Below, piece after piece: positions 24,643 to 32,577 of a stretch of 39,760 nt of DNA. The first letter of the stretch is position 1. Every line of letters begins with the position of its first letter. The notes beneath the pieces are model-generated. The model did not search any database. It worked only from the letters and a program-made list of their open reading frames with translations, and was not told the DNA's origin. The position numbers were made by a program, and so were the translations under genes. The DNA comes from Prevotellaceae bacterium UBA6417 (GTDB lineage Bacteria; Bacteroidota; Bacteroidia; Bacteroidales; Bacteroidaceae), in assembly GCA_002439755.1 (NCBI GenBank), contig DJPH01000012.1, positions 1-39,760 on the forward strand. The letters run 5' to 3'.

Positions 24643-25512
24643 TTATTTTTCGCGGAAACGCGCACGGTAATTGCGCGGTGACAGTCCGGTTTTCGACTTG
24701 ACAAATTTGCCGAAAAAGGCCTGGTTGGGAAATCCCATTTCGTTGGATATGTCTTTGATGCTTTTGTCGGTATATCGCAGCTGCTGCACGATGACATTGA
24801 TGCTGTGCTGGTGAATCCATTCGAGAGGCGTCTTGTCGCTGCATTGCCTGACCACGGTAGACAGGTATTTGGGCGTGATATAGAGTTGGCGAGCTATTTC
24901 GGTGACAGAGCGCATCCTGCCATTTCCTTTGCCCAAGAGCTCTATGAAACGGCGGAATATCTGGTCTTTGCGGTTGACGCTGATTTCGTCGTCGTGGCGG
25001 TTGGTGACACGCGAAATGATGTCGAAAAACACGTAGATGATGGATTGCAGAAGCGCGTGCATCATGCGTTTCTGAAAGGGGTTGCCAGTCTGGCGTATCT
25101 TGAGCTTGGTGATTTCGGCAAAATGGTAGAGCGTCTCCAGCTCGTCCTCGGTGAGGCTGATGACGGGGGCTTTGGTGGCATCGAAGATAGTGTCCCAAAT
25201 GCGTTCGTTGGCATAAAACGAGTTTTCCATGGCCTGTACGGAAAACCCGAAGATGAGGCATTTCATGTCGGGCGAATGCTGCAACGGCTCGATGGCCATT
25301 CCGGGGTAGCAGATGGCCACCTTGTCGTGACTTATTTCGTAGGGGCGGTTGTTGAGCCGCATGCTGAGCGTGCCGCTGTAGCAGGTGATTACCACCACCT
25401 TGTTAAGACTGAAGGATTCGGGGATGTCGCTTGGAATGGAACGGAGGTCGTTGACGACAAACAGGTCGCCATCGTCGTAGTTAAGCCACTGTCGGCCGAC
25501 GGTGTCGATCAT
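24643..25512 (-). CDS. AraC-family transcriptional regulator
   Basis: 289 residues from ATG 25512. The N-terminal sensor half is a cupin-like region (NKVVVITCYSGTLSMRLNNRPYEI...AICYPGMAIEP); the C-terminal double HTH reads SVTEIARQLYITPKYLSTVVRQ and KDISNEMGFPNQAFFGKFVKSKTGLSPRNYR. The ligand is unknown. It lies 43 nt after the DUF4270 gene and may be on the same transcript. An earlier start inside that gene (25611) looks unnatural. No sign that it is the regulator of the rhamnose operon. Confidence 0.9.
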   Translation of the reverse strand: MIDTVGRQWLNYDDGDLFVVNDLRSIPSDIPESFSLNKVVVITCYSGTLSMRLNNRPYEISHDKVAICYPGMAIEPLQHSPDMKCLIFGFSVQAMENSFYANERIWDTIFDATKAPVISLTEDELETLYHFAEITKLKIRQTGNPFQKRMMHALLQSIIYVFFDIISRVTNRHDDEISVNRKDQIFRRFIELLGKGNGRMRSVTEIARQLYITPKYLSTVVRQCSDKTPLEWIHQHSINVIVQQLRYTDKSIKDISNEMGFPNQAFFGKFVKSKTGLSPRNYRARFREK

Positions 25513-25555
25513 TTCCTGTTTGGCGGGCGTTGTGTCGGATTCCAAAGCGGGCGGT

Positions 25556-27013
25556 TTATTGGTTGAAGCGGCTGTAGACGACAGACATCTTGACAGGGTT
25601 GGCCGAGCCACCCTTGAGACGTGCCCCGCTCAGCGAGAAGTCGTTGCTGACGCTTAGCACGCTTCCCATGGTACTTGTTTCGGCCGTGACGGGTACGAGC
25701 ATCACCTTGTTCCAGTCGGGGTTGGCGGCCATCCAGGCGTCGAGTTTTGCCAGACGTGCCTGAGGGCTGTCGTTTTCGGTGATGCCTGCTTTGGTGTCGC
25801 GCTGTCTTTTAAGGTAGGATATAAGGTTGGCGATGTTGCTGAACGAGTATGAGTTGTAAACGTTGTCGTAGCTGGCCAGGAAAGTCTTGTAGTTGTCGGG
25901 CACGCGGTTGTTGTCGAAAAAGTCGTTGAGCTCGCCTTTGGGTACCATGAGCACGGATGAGGGTGTAGACAGCTTGTATTGCGTGACGATGTTGCTGTTG
26001 TAGCGGCGGAAAATGATTTTCGCACTGTTTACAGAGTCTGTTTCGTGGTTTTCGTAGATGTTGTCGATGGGCAGCGACACTTCGGTAAAGATGGCGGCCG
26101 GTGTTTTCAGATAGGTATAGTCGGTTTGCGCTATCAGTTTGTCGATGTTTTCGTTTTCTATGCGGTTGCTTTGTATCACTTCCTGGGTGGCGGCTACGCG
26201 CTGCACGCCCACGTAGGTGGTGTCGCCGTCGTTATATCTGAAATATACGCTGAGGGTTGCAATGTCGATGTCGACAAGTGTGCCGTTGCCCGATATGGTC
26301 TTGAAATAGAAGCCGGGCAGGACGTTGCGTATGAAGTTGTAGGAATTTTTGAAGTTGTCGGGATTTTCGTAATACTTGCGCAGTATTTTCGTGCCGAAGG
26401 CGACGGGCAGCTTTATCAGTATGTTTTTGGAATAGTCCGAGGAGTAGCGTATGCTGTCGGGCAGCGAGAGGTCGGCCACTGCGAAGCTCATTTCCTTTTT
26501 GACGGCATCGGGCTTGCGGCTGACATACTGCTGTGCGTCAATGTTGGTGTAGTAGGTGGTTTCTTCGTCGAGAATTTTGTCGGCATCGAGCTCGTAGACG
26601 CCTATCTTGAGGGAGTTGAGCGAATCGCCATAATAGGATTTGACATAGAGGCGCAGCTCTACCGAGTCGGCCACGGGCTGTCCGTTTTCTTTGTGCATGG
26701 CGTCGAGTTTGGGCAGGCTGTAGTCTTCGAGCGAATAGAATTGGGCCAGGAAACTGCACGTTGTTGTCGATCCTGTTTCGGGGTCGGTGACACGCCCGAG
26801 GTAGCAGTCGCTCGATTTGGCCACGAGTGAATCTATTTTGACCGACCGTGTGCCGGTGTCGAAGACGGCTTGTGTGACGGTGGTGACGTCGCTGCCGGGC
26901 ATTACGATGCTGCCGAAAGTGTCGGTATTGTCGTCGCACGAAGTGAATGCGCACAAGGCGGCGAAAAGGGGCAGTAAGGATTTAACGGTGTTCTTGCAGA
27001 TGGATTTCATCAT
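25556..27013 (-). CDS. DUF4270 lipoprotein
   Basis: 485 residues. Signal with lipobox AFTSC (Cys 26) followed by DDNTD, which fits Bacteroidetes lipoprotein export. The body matches DUF4270: a conserved start (FGSIVMPGSDVT), beta-rich segments, a DxAQQYVSRKP area, and a C-terminal NDFSLSGARLKGG. Function unknown; proteins of this family sit next to the GT5-domain gene and panC in many Bacteroidales genomes as far as I recall. It starts 16 nt after the GT5 gene. Confidence 0.88.
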   Translation of the reverse strand: MMKSICKNTVKSLLPLFAALCAFTSCDDNTDTFGSIVMPGSDVTTVTQAVFDTGTRSVKIDSLVAKSSDCYLGRVTDPETGSTTTCSFLAQFYSLEDYSLPKLDAMHKENGQPVADSVELRLYVKSYYGDSLNSLKIGVYELDADKILDEETTYYTNIDAQQYVSRKPDAVKKEMSFAVADLSLPDSIRYSSDYSKNILIKLPVAFGTKILRKYYENPDNFKNSYNFIRNVLPGFYFKTISGNGTLVDIDIATLSVYFRYNDGDTTYVGVQRVAATQEVIQSNRIENENIDKLIAQTDYTYLKTPAAIFTEVSLPIDNIYENHETDSVNSAKIIFRRYNSNIVTQYKLSTPSSVLMVPKGELNDFFDNNRVPDNYKTFLASYDNVYNSYSFSNIANLISYLKRQRDTKAGITENDSPQARLAKLDAWMAANPDWNKVMLVPVTAETSTMGSVLSVSNDFSLSGARLKGGSANPVKMSVVYSRFNQ

Positions 27014-27029
27014 GAAGATCGTTGTGGGG

Positions 27030-27845
27030 TTATTGTTTTAATAGGGTGTCGTAGAAGTCCGAGTAGCGCGCGGCATCGATTTCGCCGTCGGCGTAAGGCA
27101 ATATGGGTATGTTTTTGGAGGATGCGAAATCGAGCAGTTCGGGATTGGCGTTTTCGGTAGAAGCTATCACTCCGTCGCAGAAGTTGATGGCGAATTTTTC
27201 AAAGTCGGTCGGTGTTTCGAGCCTCAGTCCGAAGTCGGCTATCATCTGCGGTGTCATGTTGCGGAAGGCCAGACATTCTTTGATGTTGGCGGGCATGGCG
27301 ACGGTCAGCGGATTGTCGTAGAGGGAATAGACCACTTTGGTGTTGGCGAAAGGCTGCTCTTCTTTATAGATGGCTTTAATAAAAAAAGGCGTGGCCGCCG
27401 AAATCCATCCCTGACAGTGTATCACATCGGGATACCAGCGAAGTTTTTTGATGGTCTCGAGCACGCTGCGGGCATAGAAGATGGAACGTTCATAGTTGTC
27501 GGTGTATTCGTTGCCGTTCTTGTCGCCAACCATCAGACGTTTCTGGAAAAAGTCTTCATTGTCGATGAAATATACTTGCATTCGCGCCGATTGCAATGAA
27601 GCCACCTTGATGATGAGCGGATGGTCGGTGTCATCGATAATGATGTTCATGCCTGATAATCGTATTACTTCGTGCAGCTGGTTGCGTCTCTCGTTGATGT
27701 TGCCCCATTTGGGCAGAAAGGTGCGGATTTCGCAACCAGAATCCTGAATGGCCTGTGGTATTTTCTTGCCGTTCGACGACATGGGTGTCAGCGGCACATA
27801 GGGTGTTATCTCTTGGTTGATGAACAATATTTTCTTCGCTGTCAT
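27030..27845 (-). CDS. Starch/glycogen synthase catalytic (GT5) domain protein, single-domain
   Basis: 271 residues from ATG 27845. It resembles only the N-terminal GT5 (Glyco_transf_5) half of glycogen synthase: KILFINQEITPYVPLTPMS, the YFIDNEDFFQKRL region, WYPDVIHCQGW and FAINFCDGVIAS. The C-terminal GT-B nucleotide-binding half is missing (full GlgA is about 480 or more residues), so the protein may be regulatory or act with a partner. The upstream ATG at 27866 lies inside the promoter element, hence the later start. Divergent from panC. Confidence 0.85.
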   Translation of the reverse strand: MTAKKILFINQEITPYVPLTPMSSNGKKIPQAIQDSGCEIRTFLPKWGNINERRNQLHEVIRLSGMNIIIDDTDHPLIIKVASLQSARMQVYFIDNEDFFQKRLMVGDKNGNEYTDNYERSIFYARSVLETIKKLRWYPDVIHCQGWISAATPFFIKAIYKEEQPFANTKVVYSLYDNPLTVAMPANIKECLAFRNMTPQMIADFGLRLETPTDFEKFAINFCDGVIASTENANPELLDFASSKNIPILPYADGEIDAARYSDFYDTLLKQ

Positions 27846-27863
27846 GATTTGTTCTTTGTAATG

Positions 27864-27871
27864 CAAAGGTA
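27864..27871 (-). promoter_or_regulatory. -7 promoter element for the GT5 / DUF4270 / AraC genes
   Basis: TACCTTTG on the minus strand, 18 nt before the ATG at 27845. It shares the 159-nt divergent region with panC, whose own candidate -7 box (TTATTTTG, 27968-27975) departs by one base from consensus. Confidence 0.55.
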
Positions 27872-28004
27872 CGAAAAAAAGGCGATTTGCGGCGCATCAA
27901 TTTTAAAACTTTTAAATATCAGACGCTTTTGCCGCCGTTCTTTCTTCTGTATGTGGAATTATTTCTGTTATTTTGCACCCCGATATAAACATTCAGACGG
28001 AAAA

Positions 28005-28853
28005 ATGGAAGTCGTACAAACCATCAAAGCATTGGACGAGAAGCTACTTGCCGCCCGCAAGGCAGGTAAGTCGGTCGGTCTGGTTCCCACTATGGGTGCC
28101 CTGCACCGCGGCCACGCCTCGTTGATTGAAAAGAGTGTTCAGGAGAACGACGTGACCGTGGTGAGCGATTTTGTAAACCCCACACAGTTTAATGACCAGA
28201 ACGACCTGTTGCGCTATCCGCGCACCTTCGATGCCGATTGCAGCCTTGCCGCTGAGCTGGGCGCTGATTATATATTCTTTCCTTCGGTGGCCGAGATGTA
28301 TCCCGAGCCCGACGAGCGGAGTTTTAGCTATCCTCCGGTCGACAGCGTCATGGAAGGGCCGCGCCGCCCGGGCCATTTCAACGGAGTGTGCCAGATTGTC
28401 AGCAAACTTTTCTACGCCGTCAAGCCCGATAGAGCCTATTTCGGTGAAAAAGACTACCAGCAAGTGGCCGTCATCAGGGCCATGGTGGCCGATTTGAAAC
28501 TGCCTGTCGAGATTCGCCAGTGCCCCATCGTGCGCGAAGCCGACGGACTGGCGCTCAGCAGCCGCAATGCCCTGCTCACACCGGCCGAGCGCAAACTGGC
28601 CGCCAATATTCACCAAACGCTTCTCGCCAGCCTCGACTATGCAAAAGGCCATACCGTCGAGGAGACACGCTGCCATGTGATCGACACTATCAACGCTTTC
28701 GACGGACTCAAGGTGGAATACTACGAAATTGTAGACGGCATCACGCTGCAAAGCATCGCTTCGTGGGAGGCAGCCCCCACCGTGGTGGGTTGCATCACGG
28801 TCTATTGCGGAAAGCTCCCCGTGAGGCTCATTGATAATATAAGGTATAAATAA
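28005..28853 (+). CDS. panC: Pantothenate synthetase
   Basis: 282 residues from ATG 28005. Joins pantoate and beta-alanine with ATP. Motifs: VPTMGALHRGHASL (HIGH-like ATP site), VVSDFVNPTQFN, RRPGHFNGVCQIVSKLF, YFGEKDYQQ and DGLALSSRN (KMSKS-like). Longer upstream readings were rejected as they run antisense into the GT5 gene. panD follows after 12 nt and supplies the beta-alanine substrate. Confidence 0.97.
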   Translation: MEVVQTIKALDEKLLAARKAGKSVGLVPTMGALHRGHASLIEKSVQENDVTVVSDFVNPTQFNDQNDLLRYPRTFDADCSLAAELGADYIFFPSVAEMYPEPDERSFSYPPVDSVMEGPRRPGHFNGVCQIVSKLFYAVKPDRAYFGEKDYQQVAVIRAMVADLKLPVEIRQCPIVREADGLALSSRNALLTPAERKLAANIHQTLLASLDYAKGHTVEETRCHVIDTINAFDGLKVEYYEIVDGITLQSIASWEAAPTVVGCITVYCGKLPVRLIDNIRYK

Positions 28854-28865
28854 ACACAAAGCGAC

Positions 28866-29219
28866 ATGTTTATAGAAGTATTGAAGTCGAAAATACATTG
28901 CGTCCACGTTACCGATGCCAACCTGCAGTATATGGGAAGCATCACCATCGATGAAGACCTGATGGACGCCGCCGGTCTTGTAGAGGGCGAGCATGTCTAC
29001 ATTGTCGACAACAACAACGGCGAGCGCTTCGAGACCTACGTCATCAAGGGGCAGCGCGCAAGCGGATGCATCTGCCTTAACGGAGCAGCCGCCCGCAAGG
29101 TGCAGATTGGCGATGTGGTCATCATCATGTCGTATGCCACGATGACACCCGAAGAGGCGCGCAGCTTCCGTCCGCGCGTGATATTTCCCGACACAGCGAC
29201 CAACCAACTGCCGCAATAG
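28866..29219 (+). CDS. panD: Aspartate 1-decarboxylase proenzyme
   Basis: 117 residues. Self-cleavage between Gly 24 and Ser 25 in QYMGSIT gives the pyruvoyl cofactor; the N-terminal FIEVLKSKIHCVHVTDANL and NGAAARKVQIGDVVIIMSYA are typical. It decarboxylates aspartate to beta-alanine. Second gene of the panCD operon, closed by a terminator 19 nt downstream. Confidence 0.97.
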   Translation: MFIEVLKSKIHCVHVTDANLQYMGSITIDEDLMDAAGLVEGEHVYIVDNNNGERFETYVIKGQRASGCICLNGAAARKVQIGDVVIIMSYATMTPEEARSFRPRVIFPDTATNQLPQ

Positions 29220-29237
29220 CAGCAAGCAGCATACAGC

Positions 29238-29279
29238 AAGCCGGTGTTTCCCGTAAGGATAGGAAGCACCGGCTTTTGC
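29238..29279. terminator. Bidirectional terminator between panD and rhaD
   Basis: 14-bp stem with one G-T pair, 29238-29251 (AAGCCGGTGTTTCC) and 29262-29275, loop 10 nt, followed by TTTTG on the plus strand. It lies between two convergent genes and probably serves both, mainly panD. Confidence 0.7.
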
Positions 29280-29306
29280 GTTGCCGTCGGGCCAATCGGC
29301 GAAGGC

Positions 29307-30116
29307 CTATTTGGGAAGGTTGAAGGCTACAGACATTTCCTTCATCTGTTCCTGACTCATGCCCTCGGGCTCAAAGCCCATGGCCTTGCTGTCGATATAA
29401 ATTTTTGCACTCTTCGAAAGCACATCGATTTGGTCGAACGCATCCATCACGTCGAGTCCCTTGGCAAAGACTCCGTGCTTTTCCCATAACACCACATCAT
29501 AGTCTTCGAGCTCCTTGAGCGTAGCTTCGGCCAGCTTCACCGAGCCCGGCAATTCGTAGGGGATAATGCCCAGACCCAGCGGGCAGAATGCCTTGGTCTC
29601 GGGTATCATGCTCCAAAGCAGGTTGGTGAGAACGTCCTTTTCAAGGAATTTCCTTGCGTGGCTCATGGCAATGAGTTCGATGGGGTGGGTGTGCACGGTG
29701 GCACGATAGGCCGAACCGGTCTCTATCAGGTGGTTGTGCACCGTCAGGTGCGAGGGAAGCTCGCTTGTCGGCTTCACGGGATTGTCGGCGATGATTTCAT
29801 AGCCGGCACAATCGTCGGTGATGCGTATCACCGAACCGTTGTCCATGGGATAGCGTGCCAAATCTCTCATGCGCTTGTTGGTGCCTTTGCAGAAAAAGTA
29901 GCATCCCTTCAAGTGGGGCAGCGTGGTGCCTATGGGAGTGACCGGTGCGATGGCGGGCATGGCCTTGATTTCATCGTCAACCAGCTCGGTGATGTTGATG
30001 GTAATGTTGCCTCCGTTGCGCTCGGCCCACCCGTTTTGCCACAGGTAGCCGGCCACTTCGGCCACTTTGTCCACTTCTTTTTTCAAGGCGGGACGACCTT
30101 CCAAAATTGATTTCAT
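29307..30116 (-). CDS. rhaD: Rhamnulose-1-phosphate aldolase
   Basis: 269 residues, class II zinc aldolase. Zn-binding and active-site segments: NGGNITINI, LTVHNHLIETGSAYRATVHTHPIELIAMSH with the metal His residues, and VLWEKHGVFAKG with the third His. It cleaves L-rhamnulose-1-phosphate to dihydroxyacetone phosphate and L-lactaldehyde. Last gene of the rha operon. A lactaldehyde reductase or dehydrogenase gene is not in the window. Confidence 0.96.
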   Translation of the reverse strand: MKSILEGRPALKKEVDKVAEVAGYLWQNGWAERNGGNITINITELVDDEIKAMPAIAPVTPIGTTLPHLKGCYFFCKGTNKRMRDLARYPMDNGSVIRITDDCAGYEIIADNPVKPTSELPSHLTVHNHLIETGSAYRATVHTHPIELIAMSHARKFLEKDVLTNLLWSMIPETKAFCPLGLGIIPYELPGSVKLAEATLKELEDYDVVLWEKHGVFAKGLDVMDAFDQIDVLSKSAKIYIDSKAMGFEPEGMSQEQMKEMSVAFNLPK

Positions 30117-30140
30117 AAAATTTTCTTTGCGATATGTTTG

Positions 30141-31175
30141 TTACAGGAGCTGGGGCAGGAACGACGATACGATCAGCACCAGCAGTCCTACAATCAGTAC
30201 TGCGATGGTCTTGGGCGAGCATCCTTTCCATTCTTTGAGGATGATGCCCCACACATTCGAGAACGTTACGTTGAGGGCCATCAGTATGCAGAACGAAAGG
30301 GTCATCAGTGTTTCCGACGAAGTGAGGAATCCCTTGCCGAGCGACAGTCCGAAGAACTGGCTGTACCATAAGGCACCGGCCAGGGCGCAGAAGAGCAGGT
30401 TGTTTCCTATGACGCCGCCTTTGGCATAGTCGCCAAAAGTCTTGTTTTTGGTGTTCTGATAGAAGCAGTAGGCGGCATTGGTCACAAATCCGCCGAGTGT
30501 CACGAGCAGCGTGGCGGGCAGTGTTTTGTAGATGTCGGGTGTCAGGTCGCCGAAGTTGATGTCCTTGCCGAATTCGAGGCCTACGTTGAAGCATCCGCTC
30601 ATGAAACCTGCCAGCAGGGCTATGGCCAGTCCTTTGGGAAAGTTGAAATCCTTGACGGCGGCCTTTTTCTCTTCGTCAGAGAGCGACGCGGCTTTCATGG
30701 AGCCAGCCACACCGATGATGGCTATGCCGACAAGTGTCACGGCCACGCCGGCGAGCACGGCAAATGTGAGCTTGGATAGCGCGTCTTCGGCGGGAAAGAA
30801 GATGTTGAGCAATACGGGTCCCATGATGGTGCCGAGCGCGGCGCAGGTGCCCAGTGCGATGCTTTGCCCGAGGGCCACGCCAAGGTAGCGCATGGAGAGT
30901 CCGAAGGTCAGTCCGCCGATGCCCCACAGGACGCCGAAGAGCACTGTCATCCAGATATTAAACGCGTTGCTTGCGCCCAGCAGTTCGCAGAGCGAGTGGC
31001 CTTCAGGCACGGCGAGCAGTGCGCCGAGCAGGGGGAAGGCTATCCAAGCGAAGATGCCCTGTACGAGCCAGTATGATTCCCAGCTCCACTGTTTGATTTT
31101 GTTGATGGGCACGTAGCAGCTCGACTGGCAGAACGCGCCGATGGCTATGATGAGCAATCCTATGAGTATTTCCAT
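30141..31175 (-). CDS. rhaT: L-rhamnose/proton symporter
   Basis: 344 residues with about ten hydrophobic segments, beginning MEILIGLLIIAIGAFCQSSCYVPINKIKQWSWESYWLVQG, the characteristic start of the RhaT family. It imports L-rhamnose. It starts 24 nt before rhaD and 103 nt after rhaA; the latter gap contains hairpins. Confidence 0.95.
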   Translation of the reverse strand: MEILIGLLIIAIGAFCQSSCYVPINKIKQWSWESYWLVQGIFAWIAFPLLGALLAVPEGHSLCELLGASNAFNIWMTVLFGVLWGIGGLTFGLSMRYLGVALGQSIALGTCAALGTIMGPVLLNIFFPAEDALSKLTFAVLAGVAVTLVGIAIIGVAGSMKAASLSDEEKKAAVKDFNFPKGLAIALLAGFMSGCFNVGLEFGKDINFGDLTPDIYKTLPATLLVTLGGFVTNAAYCFYQNTKNKTFGDYAKGGVIGNNLLFCALAGALWYSQFFGLSLGKGFLTSSETLMTLSFCILMALNVTFSNVWGIILKEWKGCSPKTIAVLIVGLLVLIVSSFLPQLL

Positions 31176-31200
31176 CGTTCAAGTTTGTTTGGGGGTTTAA

Positions 31201-31258
31201 AACGGCGGCTTTCCGCCCTTTTGCCGCCCGGGGCGGTCATAAAGTGGCGGAAGGCCGT
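31201..31258 (-). promoter_or_regulatory. Set of competing GC hairpins between rhaA and rhaT (possible attenuator)
   Basis: Read in the sense of transcription: segment 1 ACGGCCTTCCGCC (31246-31258), segment 2 a near-palindrome (31224-31236, CCGCC and GGCGG arms), segment 3 GGCGGAAAGCCGCC (31204-31217) followed by GTTTTAAA. Segment 3 folds on itself, while segment 1 can instead pair with its first half (TTCCGCC with GGCGGAA). The first structure resembles a weak terminator, the second would prevent it. Regulation is inference. Confidence 0.45.
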
Positions 31259-31278
31259 CTTTGCAGAGTTCCTGATGC

Positions 31279-32532
31279 TTATCTCTTGGAGGTCACGTCG
31301 GCCTCGTATTTTTCAACGTCTGCGATAAACGATTCGCCTACAGGCACATCGTTAATCATGTTAAAGTAGTCGTAGACTGCACCCATGGGCAGTGTCTTGG
31401 CTTCTTCGAGCAGTGCCAGGCGTTCGAACAGCTGTCCGTTGTCTTCATATTGGCGGAGCTGTTTGCCGGGTTCGAGCAGTGCGCTGAGGATGCACTTCTG
31501 TGTGGCGCGTGTTCCTACGATATAGGCACCGATGCGGTTGATGCTGGCATCGAAGTAGTCGAGTCCGATGTGTACGCGGTTCATGGCGTCGGCGCGTACT
31601 ATTTCCTTGAACAGGTTCAGTGTGGCATCGTTCATGGTGGTCACGTGGTCGCTGTCCCAGTGTACGGGGCGGCTCACGTGGAGCATGAGTTCGGGCACGA
31701 AGAGCAGCATGCTGGGCACTTTGTCTGCGATGTCTTCGCCCACCTGGAAGTGTCCGGTGTCGATGGTGGCGATCACCTTGTTGGCGGCGCAGTAGGCGCA
31801 ATAGAAGTCCCACGAGCCCACGGTGAAGCTTTCCAGTCCGATGCCGAAGAGCTTGGCTTCAAGGCAGTCGCGCATGTTGTCGTATTTGGTGGCGAGTATT
31901 TCGTCGAGCGATTCCTTGAGCAGGGTTCTGTAGCGTAGTTTTTCCACGGTGGTGTCTTTGCTTCCGTCGTGAATCCATATGTTCATGATGCAGGGGTCGC
32001 CCTGTGCCTTGCCCATGGCTTCGGCGATGGCGCGGCAACGCTTGGTGTGCTCTATCCAGAAGTCGCGTATTTCCTTGTCGGGGTTGGCCAGTGAGAGGCT
32101 GCCGCTTTTAGGGTGCGAGAAGCTGGTGCTGTTGAAGTCGAGCTTCAGGCCTTGCTGTTTGGCCCAGTCGATCCATCCCTGGAAGTGCTTCACTTCGACT
32201 TGGTCGCGGTCTACTTTCTGTCCGTTGAACTCTCCGTAGATTTCGTGTAGGTTGAGGCGGTAGGTTCCGGCCAGCAGTGATGTGACTTTTTCGATGTCCT
32301 GGCGCACTTCTTCTATGTTGCGTGCGCGTCCGGGATAGTTGCCTGTTGTCTGTATGCCGCCCGAGAGTGTGCCGTCGGGGGTTTCAAACCCTATCACGTC
32401 GTCGGTCTGCCAGCAGTGGAGCGAGATGGGTGTGTTTTTCAGTGTTTCCACTGCCTTGTCGGTATCTACGCCCAGGGCTGCATAGCGTTCCTTGGCGATT
32501 TCATAGGATTTCAGGATGTTTGCTTCTTTCAT
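31279..32532 (-). CDS. rhaA: L-rhamnose isomerase
   Basis: 417 residues, near the usual length. TIM-barrel metalloenzyme converting L-rhamnose to L-rhamnulose; SLHCWQTDDVIGFE, GGIQTTGNYPGRARN, LDFNSTSFSHPKS, MNIWIHDGSKD, ATIDTGHFQVGE and VHIGLDYFDASINRI are typical, including the metal-binding Glu/Asp/His residues. It follows rhaB by 45 nt. Confidence 0.97.
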   Translation of the reverse strand: MKEANILKSYEIAKERYAALGVDTDKAVETLKNTPISLHCWQTDDVIGFETPDGTLSGGIQTTGNYPGRARNIEEVRQDIEKVTSLLAGTYRLNLHEIYGEFNGQKVDRDQVEVKHFQGWIDWAKQQGLKLDFNSTSFSHPKSGSLSLANPDKEIRDFWIEHTKRCRAIAEAMGKAQGDPCIMNIWIHDGSKDTTVEKLRYRTLLKESLDEILATKYDNMRDCLEAKLFGIGLESFTVGSWDFYCAYCAANKVIATIDTGHFQVGEDIADKVPSMLLFVPELMLHVSRPVHWDSDHVTTMNDATLNLFKEIVRADAMNRVHIGLDYFDASINRIGAYIVGTRATQKCILSALLEPGKQLRQYEDNGQLFERLALLEEAKTLPMGAVYDYFNMINDVPVGESFIADVEKYEADVTSKR

Positions 32533-32577
32533 GGTTTTATGTTTTGATTGAGATGAGTTATTTTCTTTGGTTGATTG

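Noticed and set aside
24643..25512. RhaR, the rhamnose operon regulator
   Set aside because: It is about 5 kb from the rha genes, linked to DUF4270 and GT5 genes, and its sensor half shows nothing specific for rhamnose.
28044..29225. 393-codon minus-strand open frame across panC and panD
   Set aside because: Spans two well-supported genes on the other strand; no motifs.
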